From NCBI RefSeq assembly GCF_004216535.1, contig NZ_SGWX01000001.1, forward strand, positions 1,178,001-1,242,000: a stretch of DNA of 64,000 nucleotides, in the 5' to 3' direction. Shown here in pieces: positions 26,092 to 35,588 of this stretch. This DNA comes from Xylanimonas ulmi (GTDB lineage Bacteria; Actinomycetota; Actinomycetes; Actinomycetales; Cellulomonadaceae). The first letter of the stretch is position 1, and every line of letters begins with the position of its first letter. The position numbers were made by a program, and so were the translations under genes. The notes beneath the pieces were generated by a model. The model had not been told where the DNA came from, did not search any database, and worked only from the letters and a program-made list of their open reading frames with translations.

Positions 26092-27498
26092 TCAGTCGTT
26101 CACGCGACGGGACCGCACGAGCCACAGCACACCGCCGCCGGCGAGCACCACGGCGATGATCGGCAGAACGGCGCGGTTGCCACCGATCGCGGGGAGGGCG
26201 AAGGGGCGCTCCGGCGCGTTGTGGACGACAATGGTGTACTCGCCCTTGTTCGCCGAGAGGAGCTTGAACTCCCGGGGCGTCTTGTCGGGCTGGTAGCCCT
26301 CAGGAGGGTCCGTCTCGACCAACCAGTACGTCTGCGCCGGGCTCAGAGACTGATTGTCTGCAAAGTCAGAGTAGCGGAGAGTGAAAGTCACGGTGCCGTT
26401 TACCGTCTTGCGCGGTTCGACGATATACGGGCCTTCTGTCGCAGCATCTTCGGAGGCGGCGATCGCGAACGTGGCGCCGTCGAGCAGGTCGCCGGACGCC
26501 GCGTCGAGCTTATTGACCGTGAGTTGACCCCACATAGTTGTCACTTCGGCTGATGTGCCGCTGTAGACGTTGCTGCCGACGATCATTTCGTAGGATGCAT
26601 CGTTCGTAATCACGCCAGGACTATTGACAGTAGCTTCGATGCTGAAGCCGATGTCGGTGGTTTTGCTGATCGCGTCAAGAAGGACCTCTGGGAGTTTGAC
26701 TGTGAGCGTATTGCTCGCCGTGTCGAGCGGGCTACCATTCAAAGTCTTAAATTGCTCATCGTAGTCGACTATGGGGGATGGAGCCGGATCACCCGCGTGA
26801 GCGAGTGTGAGCGAGTTGACATTCGGCACGAGCCGCTTGTCGAATATGTCAGTGATTGTTACGGAAGTTGTGCCCGGAGGGACTGGAATCGTCACCGTGT
26901 ACTTGACTGGCTTGGTGACGTCGGCGTCCGAGACTGTCTTGGATATCAGACTCTTCTCGTTCTTGGGGTACACGTGCACGTCATAGATCCACTTGTCGCC
27001 GCCCGGATTCAGCGTGGGCACCGTCACGAGGAACTGCTCAGTTTCCGGCACACCAGCGGGTGCATCGATTTCGGTAACAAGGTAGAGCCCGACGTTTAGG
27101 TCCCTGACCTTGATGACGCCGTCCGCGTCGGTCTTGTGAAGCGTTTGCTCGGGGTCGGCCGAAATCAGAGCGGCTGCCTCTGTGGGCGTCATGGTCGCCG
27201 CAGTCGTCCAGCCTACGGGTGTCGTGAGATTCACCCCGGTCACCTGCTCGATCGTGAACGTGACGCCCTCAATCGGGATACCCTGGACGTCCTCATCCTC
27301 GCCGGTTGCGGCGTCACCGAGCTGCTCCGGTGCGACCAGTTTGGTGATGGTGATGCTGCCCGTCGCACTCGAGTCGATCTTCTCCGGGCCAACGACCACC
27401 GGGTCGTTTGGATCGGCGAGTGCGGATTGGGGCATTGCGAGCAGTGCCACGATTGCTGGGATGAGGACGGCTCTGCGTCCCCTGGTCTTCTTGACCAC
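26092..27498 (-). CDS. SpaA-type major pilin, isopeptide-forming
   Basis: GTG 27498 with AAGGGA upstream gives 468 residues; an upstream ATG at 27570 is less likely. A signal peptide ends QSALA. Domain 1 contains LYLVTEIDAPAG and the pilin motif WIYDVHVYPKNEK, whose lysine is the polymerisation site. The last domain has the E-box YWLVETDPPEGYQ, whose glutamate directs isopeptide bonding. The sorting signal is LPAIGG, followed by a helix and RSRR. It is predicted to form the pilus shaft. GC is low: 61 of 120 bases at 26521-26640. It follows the adhesin gene and precedes the sortase. Confidence 0.9.
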   Translation of the reverse strand: MVKKTRGRRAVLIPAIVALLAMPQSALADPNDPVVVGPEKIDSSATGSITITKLVAPEQLGDAATGEDEDVQGIPIEGVTFTIEQVTGVNLTTPVGWTTAATMTPTEAAALISADPEQTLHKTDADGVIKVRDLNVGLYLVTEIDAPAGVPETEQFLVTVPTLNPGGDKWIYDVHVYPKNEKSLISKTVSDADVTKPVKYTVTIPVPPGTTSVTITDIFDKRLVPNVNSLTLAHAGDPAPSPIVDYDEQFKTLNGSPLDTASNTLTVKLPEVLLDAISKTTDIGFSIEATVNSPGVITNDASYEMIVGSNVYSGTSAEVTTMWGQLTVNKLDAASGDLLDGATFAIAASEDAATEGPYIVEPRKTVNGTVTFTLRYSDFADNQSLSPAQTYWLVETDPPEGYQPDKTPREFKLLSANKGEYTIVVHNAPERPFALPAIGGNRAVLPIIAVVLAGGGVLWLVRSRRVND

Positions 27499-27612
27499 GG
27501 TGGGTCCCTTCTTGATCAGCGGACCGTTTTCGGTCTGTTCGAGAGCGGATTTCAATATTGCGGGCCGCATTGTTGGAGGAGGCTTCCGCGAGTTGGGCGG
27601 GCGTACGGAGCG

Positions 27613-29364
27613 TCAGCGGATGCGGTGTCGACGGTTGCGCCGCGAGGCGGCGAGGAGATAGACGGCACCGATTGCCGCGATCGAGGCCGCGACCGCGGGG
27701 ATGGCACCCGGAGTTCCGCCGACTGGCGGGAGCGGAGGGCCCTTCGCCCAGTCGTCTGGCGTTGGTGTGGGTGTCGGCGTCGGGTCGGGAGAGGGCGCGC
27801 CGCAAGGGGTGACGGAGACCGTAGCGGTGGCGGGCGCGGAAGTCACCGACTGCGCTCCGAACTGTCCGGACGCGTGGGCTTCGTTGACGAACTGGCACAC
27901 GGGAGTGCCCGTCCCTGCCGCGGTGACCTCTTCCGACGTGAGCTTGTGGGTTGCCGTGAACGTCTGCGTCTCATTCGGCCCGAGGGTGACAGGCGAGCTA
28001 GGTGCGAGGGTCCCATGATCGATGAGATCGTCCTCGATCGTGACGCCGGTGAGCGTCGTCGTCCCAGTGTTCTTGACGTCGAACTCGTAGGCGATCGTTT
28101 CGCCCACCCCATATCCGACGCTCTCTCCTCGCACGGTCTTCACGATCTCCAGCGCCGGGGCCGGAGCGTCGACGAGCGTGGTGATCTTGAGCATGCGGAT
28201 GAGGTGGACGTCGGTGAAGTGACCAGTCGACCCGGCAAACCCGAACTTGAAATTCTCGGGCATGGGTTCCGTCATGCGGTACGACAGGAGTGGCGCGCTT
28301 TCGGCGAGGGTCTCTCGCTTTCCATCGAAGGCGACGAAGACCTGGACGAGCGGCTTCTCCTCAGGAGAGACGATGATGCGGACGAGTCGCTTCGACTCAT
28401 CGAGAAGACGCTCCATTTTCTTGTCCTCTGACATCCCCGCCCATCCCGTGATGCCGCCAGTCCATCTTGGATCGTGACTGCTCGGGCCGCCGAGGAGACC
28501 AGGGAGTGTGGTCGTCGGCTTCTTGGTGGAGGGAAGGACGATTGTCGACGTCAGGTATTCGTATCCGTCAAAACCATTTCCCGGACCGCGTAGCGTGATC
28601 GTATTGTCGGCGTTGTCCTTCCAATCGGATCCGGCAGGCGAGAAAGTTCCTGGGTAGTAGCATTTTTTCTTGAGGCCGCCGGCGGATTCGCCACCGGTGG
28701 ATCCTCTGCATTCGGGGTCGTCTTGAATGTAGTTTCCGAGGACGTCGAATCCGATTCCGAGATATCCGTGATCAACGCCACGTGTCCACGTCCCATCCTC
28801 GTCGCGCTTCTGCGCGTACCCGAGAGATCCGCCATAGGCTCCTGGGGTGTCAAGATTCGCGGTGCCATCGACGATGAAGAAGCCGATTCCGTCGGCGGGC
28901 GCCTGGGTGTTCGACGTGGCCGGTGTCGTCGAGTTGAACTGGTACATCTCGAACGTGACGTCGATTCCGCCGGAGGCGCTAATTGCGTGGTCGTACAGAA
29001 CGGCTCCGACTTTGTTGTGGTTGTTGTCGGTGAGTTGGAGGTAGCCGTCCACGGACGCGTCCGGCCCCGGGGCGCCATTACGCGTACCCGTCTGCTCGAC
29101 ATTCGCGCCGTTGGGGCCCTTATCGAGACCCACCTTGGGTGCGAAGACGGTACCGTCGGGCGCATTCGTGAGTCCGGCGTGTCCGAGAAGTTTGAAGTTC
29201 GAGTCCTGCAACCTATCGCCGGTGAAGTCCTCATTGAGGAGCGGCGTCGGCACGGCGTTTGGCATCTCGTCGGCGGCCGCCGTTGGCTGGGATGCGACGT
29301 CGACCACCAAGGCAAGGCCCAATGTCGCCACTGCGATCGCTGCGATGGGTTTCGTCAGTCGCAC
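27613..29364 (-). CDS. Lectin-like surface adhesin with DUF11-like domain and LPXXG-type anchor
   Basis: GTG 29364 follows AGGAGG at 8-nt spacing and gives 583 residues; the longer upstream frame lacks signal character. After a signal peptide ending TAAAD comes a large domain resembling bacterial L-type lectins (DGYLQLTDNNHNKVGAVLYD, ADGIGFFIVDG, GSLGYAQ, GYLGIGFDVLGNY). A DUF11-like beta domain follows (IVKTVRG, YEFDVKNTGTTTLTGV), then a PTPTPTP wall spacer, LPPVGG, a helix and a basic tail. It heads the pilus locus and is probably its adhesive tip or a co-expressed adhesin. GC is low (33 of 60 at 28621-28680). The sugar target is unknown. Confidence 0.83.
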   Translation of the reverse strand: MRLTKPIAAIAVATLGLALVVDVASQPTAAADEMPNAVPTPLLNEDFTGDRLQDSNFKLLGHAGLTNAPDGTVFAPKVGLDKGPNGANVEQTGTRNGAPGPDASVDGYLQLTDNNHNKVGAVLYDHAISASGGIDVTFEMYQFNSTTPATSNTQAPADGIGFFIVDGTANLDTPGAYGGSLGYAQKRDEDGTWTRGVDHGYLGIGFDVLGNYIQDDPECRGSTGGESAGGLKKKCYYPGTFSPAGSDWKDNADNTITLRGPGNGFDGYEYLTSTIVLPSTKKPTTTLPGLLGGPSSHDPRWTGGITGWAGMSEDKKMERLLDESKRLVRIIVSPEEKPLVQVFVAFDGKRETLAESAPLLSYRMTEPMPENFKFGFAGSTGHFTDVHLIRMLKITTLVDAPAPALEIVKTVRGESVGYGVGETIAYEFDVKNTGTTTLTGVTIEDDLIDHGTLAPSSPVTLGPNETQTFTATHKLTSEEVTAAGTGTPVCQFVNEAHASGQFGAQSVTSAPATATVSVTPCGAPSPDPTPTPTPTPDDWAKGPPLPPVGGTPGAIPAVAASIAAIGAVYLLAASRRNRRHRIR

Positions 29365-29716
29365 CGGGAGCACCTCCTGCGCTTTCTCACTGCGTTGACC
29401 GAACAGCCGGCGGTTGTTCGAGGATGTGTCTAGGTTGCGGTTCGTGGGAGCGGCGACTGGGCGCGGGGCGTGAGACGCGCGCCGGGGTGGCGACGATTCG
29501 CGCCCGCGACTTGACGCCACTGCAGTGGGTATGCTTCAGGTAAAGGACGGGTCCCGGGCGGCTTTCGTGAGGGTCACGTACCGAGCGGTTCAGTCATGCG
29601 AGGTTGCGGTCACGTCACCATGGGGCGAGACGCTCACCGGCGGGATGCCCTCGGGTCTCGGCGTTGTGCGCACACTGCCCTCCGCAGGGATCCACCACGT
29701 GAACAGGAAGGCGCCA
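29365..29716. other. Divergent control region between adhesin and chelatase genes
   Basis: No gene is evident in these 352 bases, although the chelatase frame stays open upstream. CCACTGCAGTGG at 29517-29528 is a perfect 12-bp palindrome between TTGACG (29511-29516) and TATGCT (29530-29535). The 13-nt spacing is too short for a normal -35/-10 pair, so the palindrome may be an operator next to a -10 box. I found no cobalamin or SAM riboswitch core. Confidence 0.35.
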
Positions 29717-30496
29717 GTGACCGACCGCATCCTCCTGGCCGTGTCGCACGGCACGTCCTCTCGTACCGGGGCCGACGCGGTCGGCTTGCTCGTCGAAGCC
29801 GTCAGGGCGCGCCGAGGTGAGCGTGGTCAGGGCGTCGCCGCCGCGTTCGTGGACGTCCAAGACCCCGACGTGCCGACCGCGCTGTACACCCTCGGAGCCA
29901 CCGTGCCTGGCGGGCCCCCGGTCGTCGTCGTGCCCCTGCTGCTGTCCGCCGGGTATCACGTGCATGTTGACCTGCGTGATGCTGTCGATGCCGCGCGGGC
30001 CGCGGGCGGGGACGTGGCCCTCGCCGGAGCGCTGGGCCCCGACGCCCGTGTCGTCGCGCTGCTCGCGCGCAGGCTCGCTGAGGCCGGGTTGCGCGCCGAC
30101 GACGCCGTCGTGCTGGCCGCGGCGGGGTCCAGCGACGCTCGGGCGGTCGCGGACTGTGAGGCCGTCGGGGCCTCGCTCTCGGAGCGCCTGGGCCGGCCGG
30201 TGACCGTCGCCTACATCTCGGCGGCGACGCCCCGCCTGCACGATGCGGTCGCCGTAGCCAGGCAGTCGGGGCGCGCCGCCGTTGGCCGGTCAACGCCCGA
30301 GGCGCCGGCAGGGGAGGGGGTCGGCGCCCCGCGCGTCGTCGTGGCGAGCTACCTGCTCGCGCCAGGCAACTTCGCCGACCTGGCGGCCGCCGCGGGCGGC
30401 GATGTGACGAGCGCGCCGCTGCTGGTCGCAGGCGGCCCGGTGCCCCCCGAGTTGGTCGACGTGGTGCTGGACCGGTTCGCGGCCGCGTCGTCGTGA
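29717..30496 (+). CDS. CbiX/SirB-like sirohydrochlorin chelatase
   Basis: The GTG at 29717 follows AGGAAG and gives 259 residues. The N-terminal half opens with ILLAVSHGTSS (His11) and has PLLLSAGYHVHVDL (His81 and His83), the metal-binding histidines of this class II chelatase family. The C-terminal half repeats the fold (VVASYLLAPGNFADL) without the histidines, as is normal in two-domain actinobacterial members. Such enzymes insert Fe2+ or Co2+ into sirohydrochlorin for siroheme or cobalamin. No other siroheme, cobalamin or sulfite-reductase gene is nearby, so the metal and pathway remain open. Confidence 0.85.
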   Translation: MTDRILLAVSHGTSSRTGADAVGLLVEAVRARRGERGQGVAAAFVDVQDPDVPTALYTLGATVPGGPPVVVVPLLLSAGYHVHVDLRDAVDAARAAGGDVALAGALGPDARVVALLARRLAEAGLRADDAVVLAAAGSSDARAVADCEAVGASLSERLGRPVTVAYISAATPRLHDAVAVARQSGRAAVGRSTPEAPAGEGVGAPRVVVASYLLAPGNFADLAAAAGGDVTSAPLLVAGGPVPPELVDVVLDRFAAASS

Positions 30497-30506
30497 CGCG
30501 CGGGCG

Positions 30507-30791
30507 TCATCTCTCGATCACGAATGCGCTGCCCCCGCGCGCGGGCACGTCGACGGCGTGCACCGCCGTGACGTGGGCGAGCGGCGGACCCTGGCGCAGC
30601 GCCGCGAGTACGCCGTCGACGGCGTCGGGCGCGCCTTCGAGCTCGGCCTCCACCGCACCGTCGTCGCGGTTGCGCACCCAGCCGGACAGGCCCGCGCTGT
30701 AGGCGGTGTCGGTGGTCCAGAAGCGGAACCCGACGCCCTGGACGCGCCCACGCACCACGACGCGGACGCGGCGAGCGGGCGCGGAGGTCAC
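30507..30791 (-). CDS. acyP: Acylphosphatase
   Basis: GTG 30791 gives 94 residues, the standard size; the longer frame upstream adds low-information sequence. The catalytic arginine is Arg23 in RVQGVGFRFWT and the catalytic asparagine is Asn41 in GWVRNRDDGAVE, exactly the family positions. The enzyme hydrolyses the carboxyl-phosphate bond of acyl phosphates. It converges with the chelatase gene, with only 10 nt between stop codons. Confidence 0.93.
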   Translation of the reverse strand: MTSAPARRVRVVVRGRVQGVGFRFWTTDTAYSAGLSGWVRNRDDGAVEAELEGAPDAVDGVLAALRQGPPLAHVTAVHAVDVPARGGSAFVIER

Positions 30792-31035
30792 GCGCAGGCT
30801 CCCGCCACGGGCGCCGACGGCGCAGCGCCGGGCGCGGTGCGGGCGACGGCCGAGGTGCGCATGCCCACGATCGTAGGCGCCGCGCGGCGACACGCGATCG
30901 CGAAAGCCCTAGCCGCCACGCGCTGGCGCGCGTAGATTCTGAGCGGATGCAGGGCGCACGCGCTGCACGCACAGACACGCTCGTCGGCGACGCAAACCGG
31001 CGGCGAGCACCGGACACGGAAGGGGGGACACCACG

Positions 31036-31167
31036 ATGATCCGATCGACCGCGACGGACCGCGGCGGCGCTCTCACCTGCGCGTGCCCGGGCCTGGGCGC
31101 GCAACGGCGGTTCGACCTGCACCGCACCGACCTCATCGACCATTCCTGCGGCACTCTCCACGTCTGA
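31036..31167 (+). CDS. Small ORF (43 residues) upstream of the HNH gene
   Basis: ATG 31036 follows AAGGGGGG at good spacing and the frame runs to TGA at 31167. The peptide has three cysteines (LTCACPG and DHSCGTL) and is rich in Arg, Asp and Thr. A 6-bp hairpin begins immediately at the stop. It could be a leader peptide or a small protein. I recognise no family. It lies 117 nt before the HNH gene on the same strand, and upstream to 30791 nothing else is seen. Confidence 0.4.
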   Translation: MIRSTATDRGGALTCACPGLGAQRRFDLHRTDLIDHSCGTLHV

Positions 31168-31183
31168 CCGGGCCCGCGCCCGG
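31168..31183 (+). terminator. Hairpin right after the 43-codon small ORF
   Basis: CCGGGC, CCGC loop, GCCCGG form a 6-bp stem starting at the base after the small-ORF stop codon. It may be a terminator or an attenuator coupled to translation of the small ORF. There is no U-tract. Confidence 0.35.
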
Positions 31184-31284
31184 CCAGCCCTGAAGCCGTC
31201 GCAGGAGATCCCTGGGCGGCTTCCGTCGTCCTCGGACCGAAAGACCTGGAATCCGACGACGCTGACAAGGACTGGGAGGCGGCT

Positions 31285-31731
31285 ATGGCAGATGTGCTCG
31301 TCCTCAACGCCGGCTACGAGCCGCTGCACCGCGTCTCGGTGCGGCACGCGATCCACATGCTGGTGCGCAAGGTCGCCGTGGTCGAAGAGTCCGTCGTGGG
31401 ACGCACGTTCGGGCCCTACCCGATGCCACGTGTGCTGCGCCTGGTGCGCTACGTGACGATGCGCTGGCGCTACCGCCGCGACCAGGCCCCGGCGTGCACC
31501 AAGGCGGGGGTGCGCGCCCGCGACGGGCGGTGCGCGTACTGCGGCGGCGCCGCCGACACCGTCGACCATGTGCTGCCGCGCTCACGGGGCGGGGCGTCGT
31601 CGTGGCTCAACCTCGTGGCCGCATGCGCGGACTGCAACGCGCGCAAGGCCGACCGCACACCGCAGGAGGCGGGCATGGAGTTGCGCCTCGTCCCGCACGT
31701 GCCCGACCTGTCCTGGAGACCCGCGGCCTGA
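31285..31731 (+). CDS. HNH endonuclease domain protein
   Basis: The ATG follows GGGAGGCGGCT. The 148-residue protein has a conserved N-terminal part (VLNAGYEPLHRVSVRHA) and a C-terminal HNH nuclease motif: CAYCGGAADTVDHVLPRSRGG, then NLVAACADCNARKADRTP. The two CxxC pairs bind structural zinc, and the DH of VDHVLPRS is the catalytic pair. This compact form is widespread in actinobacteria as a stand-alone gene, and its DNA target and role are not established. There is no adjacent methylase or recombinase. Confidence 0.88.
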   Translation: MADVLVLNAGYEPLHRVSVRHAIHMLVRKVAVVEESVVGRTFGPYPMPRVLRLVRYVTMRWRYRRDQAPACTKAGVRARDGRCAYCGGAADTVDHVLPRSRGGASSWLNLVAACADCNARKADRTPQEAGMELRLVPHVPDLSWRPAA

Positions 31732-31847
31732 CGCCGCCACGCAGCGGCCACACGCGCCCCCGCGGCGGCGCCCGTGGGCGCCCGCGACGGCGCCGATGAG
31801 TGGGCGGAGCAACCATCAACGCGCGCCACGGGTGCACAATGGCGCCG

Positions 31848-33767
31848 ATGCCCACCGCCGACCCCGTGACTGCCCCTGCGTCCGCCCGTCCCATCGCCGA
31901 CGCCGACCAGTCCACGGTCGCCGCCCTGCGCCGTCTGCTGCCGTTCGTGCGCCCCGCCCTGCCGCGGCTGGTCGCGGGCATGTTCTCGGCGCTGGGCGCG
32001 TCGCTCGCCGCGCTCGCGATCCCGCGCGTGCTGCAGCGCATGGTCGACGGCCCGCTCGCCGCCGGCGCCCGCGAGCACGACGCCGGGGCGCTGTGGGGCG
32101 CGATCGCCGTGGTGCTCGCGCTGGGCCTGGCCGAGGCGGGACTGGTCCTGGCGCGGCGCAACCTCGTGATGCTGCCGGGCACGCGCGTCGAGGCCGACCT
32201 GCGCATGGCGCTGTTCCGCCACCTGCAAGACCTGCCCGTCGCGTTCCACGACCGGTGGGCGGGCGGGCAGCTGCTGTCGCGCTCGATGTCGGACCTGGGG
32301 TTGCTGCGCCGCTGGCTGGTGTTTGGCCTGCTGCAGCTCGTGGTCAGCTGCGTGACCGTGCTGGTCGGCGTCGGGCTGCTGGCCGCGACGACGGGGTGGC
32401 TGGGTGTCGTGTACCTGGTCGGGGCGGTGCCCGTGACCGTCATCGCGTTCCGGTTCTCACGCCGATACCGCGCCATCGCGCGCCGCTCGCAGGACCAGGC
32501 CGGTGACCTGGCCACCACGGTCGAGGAGTCGGTGCATGGCATCCGCGTGCTCAAGGCGTTCGGGCGGGGCCGCGACGCGCTGGCGTCGTTCACGGGACAG
32601 GCCGAGCGGCTGCGCTCGACCGAGCTGGCCAAGGCGCGCGCGCAGGCGCAGGTCAACGTCGCGCTCACGCTCATCCCCGAGCTCACGCTGGCCGTGTGCC
32701 TGGTGCTCGGGGCGCTGCTGGCGCACGACGGCGCCCTGAGCGTCGGCGCGCTGACCGCGTTCTTCGCGACCGCCGCCGTCATCAACGGCCCCGTCGTGGA
32801 CCTCGGCATGACCCTGTCGATGACGTTCAACGCCCGCACCGCCGTCGACCGGCTCTTCGACGTGCTGAGCACGGCCAACCCGCTGACCGACCCCACCGAC
32901 CCGATCGAGCCGGCCGACCCGCGCGGCCACGTGCGGCTGCGTGACGTGACCTTCCAGTACGACGACGCCGTTCGCCCCGTCCTGGAGCACGTCGACCTCG
33001 ACCTGCCCGCCGGGACCACGACGGCGCTGGTCGGGCTGACCGGATCGGGCAAGTCCACGCTCGCCATGCTGATCCCGCGCCTGTACGACGTCACGGGCGG
33101 CGCCGTCGAGATCGACGGGGTCGACGTGCGCCGGATGCGCCGCGCCGACGTGCGCCGCGCCGTCGCCGTCGCGTTCGAGGACCCCACCCTGTTCTCCACG
33201 TCGGTGCGCGAGAACGTGCTGCTGGGCGTCGACGATGCCCTGCCCGACGACGTCAAGCAGGAGCGGCTCGCGCAGGCGCTCGACGTCGCGCAGGCGCACT
33301 TCGCCACGCGCCTGCCCCACGGCGTCGACACGCGCGTGGGCGAGGAGGGCCTGTCCCTGTCGGGCGGGCAGCGCCAGCGCCTGGCCCTGGCTCGCGCGAT
33401 CGCCGCGCGCCCGCGCGTGCTCGTGCTCGACGACCCGCTCTCGGCGCTCGACGTCGCCACCGAGGAGGCCGTGACCGCCCGCCTGCGCCAGGCGCTGACC
33501 GGCGCCACGACCCTCGTCATCGCGCACCGGCCCTCCACCGTCGCGCTCGCCGACCGGGTCGCGGTGCTGCGCGACGGGCGGGTGAGCGCCGTCGGGACGC
33601 ACGCCGAGCTGCTGGCCACCGACCCGCACTACCGGTACGTCATCTCGGCTTTGGAGGACGACGCGGCGCAGCACGGCGTCGGCGCGCTCGACGATCCCGC
33701 CCCACCCACCGACATGGGGGCCGAGTCCGGGCTGCACGACGACGAGGCGACGGGAGCACGGCTGTGA
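31848..33767 (+). CDS. ABC exporter half-transporter, degenerate Walker B subunit
   Basis: From ATG 31848 the product has 639 residues: six membrane helices (about 25-310), then an ATPase domain with Walker [10 protein letters not shown], signature [10 protein letters not shown], Walker [13 protein letters not shown] and H-loop IAHRPS. The Walker B motif has Asp in place of the catalytic Glu. Starts at 31839 and 31800 are also in frame. CACAAT ends 7 nt before 31848, a near-match to the leaderless pattern. The gene overlaps the next half-transporter by 4 nt. Together they should form a heterodimeric exporter; substrate unknown. Confidence 0.92.
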   Translation: MPTADPVTAPASARPIADADQSTVAALRRLLPFVRPALPRLVAGMFSALGASLAALAIPRVLQRMVDGPLAAGAREHDAGALWGAIAVVLALGLAEAGLVLARRNLVMLPGTRVEADLRMALFRHLQDLPVAFHDRWAGGQLLSRSMSDLGLLRRWLVFGLLQLVVSCVTVLVGVGLLAATTGWLGVVYLVGAVPVTVIAFRFSRRYRAIARRSQDQAGDLATTVEESVHGIRVLKAFGRGRDALASFTGQAERLRSTELAKARAQAQVNVALTLIPELTLAVCLVLGALLAHDGALSVGALTAFFATAAVINGPVVDLGMTLSMTFNARTAVDRLFDVLSTANPLTDPTDPIEPADPRGHVRLRDVTFQYDDAVRPVLEHVDLDLPAGTTTALVGLTGSGKSTLAMLIPRLYDVTGGAVEIDGVDVRRMRRADVRRAVAVAFEDPTLFSTSVRENVLLGVDDALPDDVKQERLAQALDVAQAHFATRLPHGVDTRVGEEGLSLSGGQRQRLALARAIAARPRVLVLDDPLSALDVATEEAVTARLRQALTGATTLVIAHRPSTVALADRVAVLRDGRVSAVGTHAELLATDPHYRYVISALEDDAAQHGVGALDDPAPPTDMGAESGLHDDEATGARL

Positions 33768-35581
33768 GCGCCACGACAGGAGCGGCGCCCGCGGACGAGG
33801 CGTCGGAGGACACGCTCGACCGCGCCCAGTCCCGTGCGGTGCGCGCCCGCTCGCTCGCCCTGCTGGGCGGCCTGCTGCGCCCGCACCGGCGCGTCCTGGT
33901 GTGGTCGGCCGTGCTGGTCGTCGCCTCGACGCTCGGCCAGGTCGCCGGCCCCGCCCTGGTCGCCGTGACCATCGACCACGCCCTGCCCGCGCTCGACGAG
34001 AGCCGCTACGGCCCCCTGGCCACGTTCGGCGCCCTGCTGGTCGTCGCGGCCGTCGTGGCGGGCGTGGCGGGAGGCGCCTACGTGCGCGCCGCCGCCGCCA
34101 TCTCGCAAGCCGTGCTGCTCGAACTGCGCCGACGCGTGTTCCGCCAGACCCAGCGCCTGAGCTTGGAGTTCCACGAGTCCTACACCTCCGGCCGCGTCAT
34201 CTCCCGCCAGACCTCCGACCTGGAGGCGCTGCGCGAACTGCTCGACGGCGGACTGACCGGCGTCGTCTCCTCCGTGCTGACGATGACGTTCACCGCCATC
34301 GGACTCACCCTGGTCGACTGGCGCTCAGGCGCCGTGCTCGCCGTCGCCATGGCGCCCGCCTGGGCGTTGACCCGCTGGTTCCAGCGGCGCTCGCAGGTGT
34401 ACTACCGCCAGCAGCGCACGGCGTCGGCGCGCGTCATCGTCACGTTCGTCGAGACCATGACGGGGATGCGCGCCGTCCAGGCGTTCCGCCGTGAGGCCAC
34501 CACCGAGCGCGACTACGGGCGCCTGGCCGAGCGCTACCGCCAGGCCAACCTCGACACGTTCTCGCTCAACGGCCGCTACCAGCCCGGGCTGCTGCTCATC
34601 GGCAACCTGACCGTCGTCGTCGCGCTCGCCTACGGCGGCTGGCGGGCGCTGCGCGGCGACCTGCCCGTCGGCGTCCTGGTCGCGGCCCTGCTGTACGTCA
34701 AGCGGTTCTTCCAGCCGATCCAACAGGTCGGCATGTTCTACAACTCCTTCCAGTCGGCCTCGGCCGCGCTGGAGAAGCTGTCCGGGCTGCTGGCCGAGGA
34801 GCCCACCGTCGTCGAGCCCGCCCACCCCGCGCCGCTTCCCGACGCGCGCGGCGAGGTGCGCCTGGACCACGTCACCTTCCGCTACGGGGGCGGGCCCCTG
34901 GTGCTGCCCGACCTCGACCTGCGCATCCCCGCCGGGCAGACCGTCGCGCTCGTCGGCACCACGGGCGCCGGCAAGTCGACCCTCGCCAAGCTCGTCACCC
35001 GGTTCTACGACGCCACCGGCGGTCGCGTGCTGCTCGACGGCGTCGACGTGCGCGACCTGGCCACCACCGACCTGCGCCGCGCCGTCGTCATGGTCACCCA
35101 GGAGGCCTACCTGTTCTCCGGGTCGGTGCGCGAGAACATCGCGCTGGGCAAGCCCGACGCCACCCAGGCCGAGATCGAGGCGGCGGCGCGCGCCGTGGGC
35201 GCCCACGACTTCATCCTCGCCATGCCCGACGGGTACGACACCGACGTCAACAAGCGCGGCGGGCGCGTCTCGGCCGGTCAGCGCCAACTGCTGTCGTTCG
35301 CGCGCGCGTTCCTCGCCAACCCCGCCGTGCTCGTGCTCGACGAGGCCACCAGCTCCCTCGACATCCCCGGCGAGCGCCTGGTGCAGCGCGGCCTGGCGAC
35401 CCTCCTGGCCGGGCGCACCGCCATCATCATCGCCCACCGCCTGTCCACCGTGGAGATCGCCGACCGCGTCCTGGTCATGGAGCACGGCCGCGTCACCGAG
35501 GACGGCGCCCCCGCCGACCTCATCGCCGCCGACGGCCACTACGCCCGCCTCCACCACGCCTGGCAGACCTCCCTCGCCTGA
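33764..35581 (+). CDS. ABC exporter half-transporter, canonical Walker B subunit
   Basis: The 605-residue partner has six membrane helices and an ATPase domain with Walker [10 protein letters not shown], Walker [13 protein letters not shown] with the catalytic Glu, H-loop IIAHRLS, and a degenerate signature RVSAGQ instead of LSGGQ. The upstream subunit has the opposite pattern. One composite site (this Walker motif with the partner's LSGGQ) is therefore complete and the other is degenerate, as in BmrC/BmrD and TM287/288. GTG 33764 overlaps the upstream stop (GTGA). A strong inverted repeat follows the gene. Confidence 0.93.
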   Translation: MSATTGAAPADEASEDTLDRAQSRAVRARSLALLGGLLRPHRRVLVWSAVLVVASTLGQVAGPALVAVTIDHALPALDESRYGPLATFGALLVVAAVVAGVAGGAYVRAAAAISQAVLLELRRRVFRQTQRLSLEFHESYTSGRVISRQTSDLEALRELLDGGLTGVVSSVLTMTFTAIGLTLVDWRSGAVLAVAMAPAWALTRWFQRRSQVYYRQQRTASARVIVTFVETMTGMRAVQAFRREATTERDYGRLAERYRQANLDTFSLNGRYQPGLLLIGNLTVVVALAYGGWRALRGDLPVGVLVAALLYVKRFFQPIQQVGMFYNSFQSASAALEKLSGLLAEEPTVVEPAHPAPLPDARGEVRLDHVTFRYGGGPLVLPDLDLRIPAGQTVALVGTTGAGKSTLAKLVTRFYDATGGRVLLDGVDVRDLATTDLRRAVVMVTQEAYLFSGSVRENIALGKPDATQAEIEAAARAVGAHDFILAMPDGYDTDVNKRGGRVSAGQRQLLSFARAFLANPAVLVLDEATSSLDIPGERLVQRGLATLLAGRTAIIIAHRLSTVEIADRVLVMEHGRVTEDGAPADLIAADGHYARLHHAWQTSLA

Positions 35582-35588
35582 CCGTCGC

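Noticed and set aside
29540-29716. Leader peptide or riboswitch ahead of the chelatase
   Set aside because: Short frames begin here (for example ATG 29596) but none has a good ribosome binding site or conserved content, and no riboswitch core was seen.
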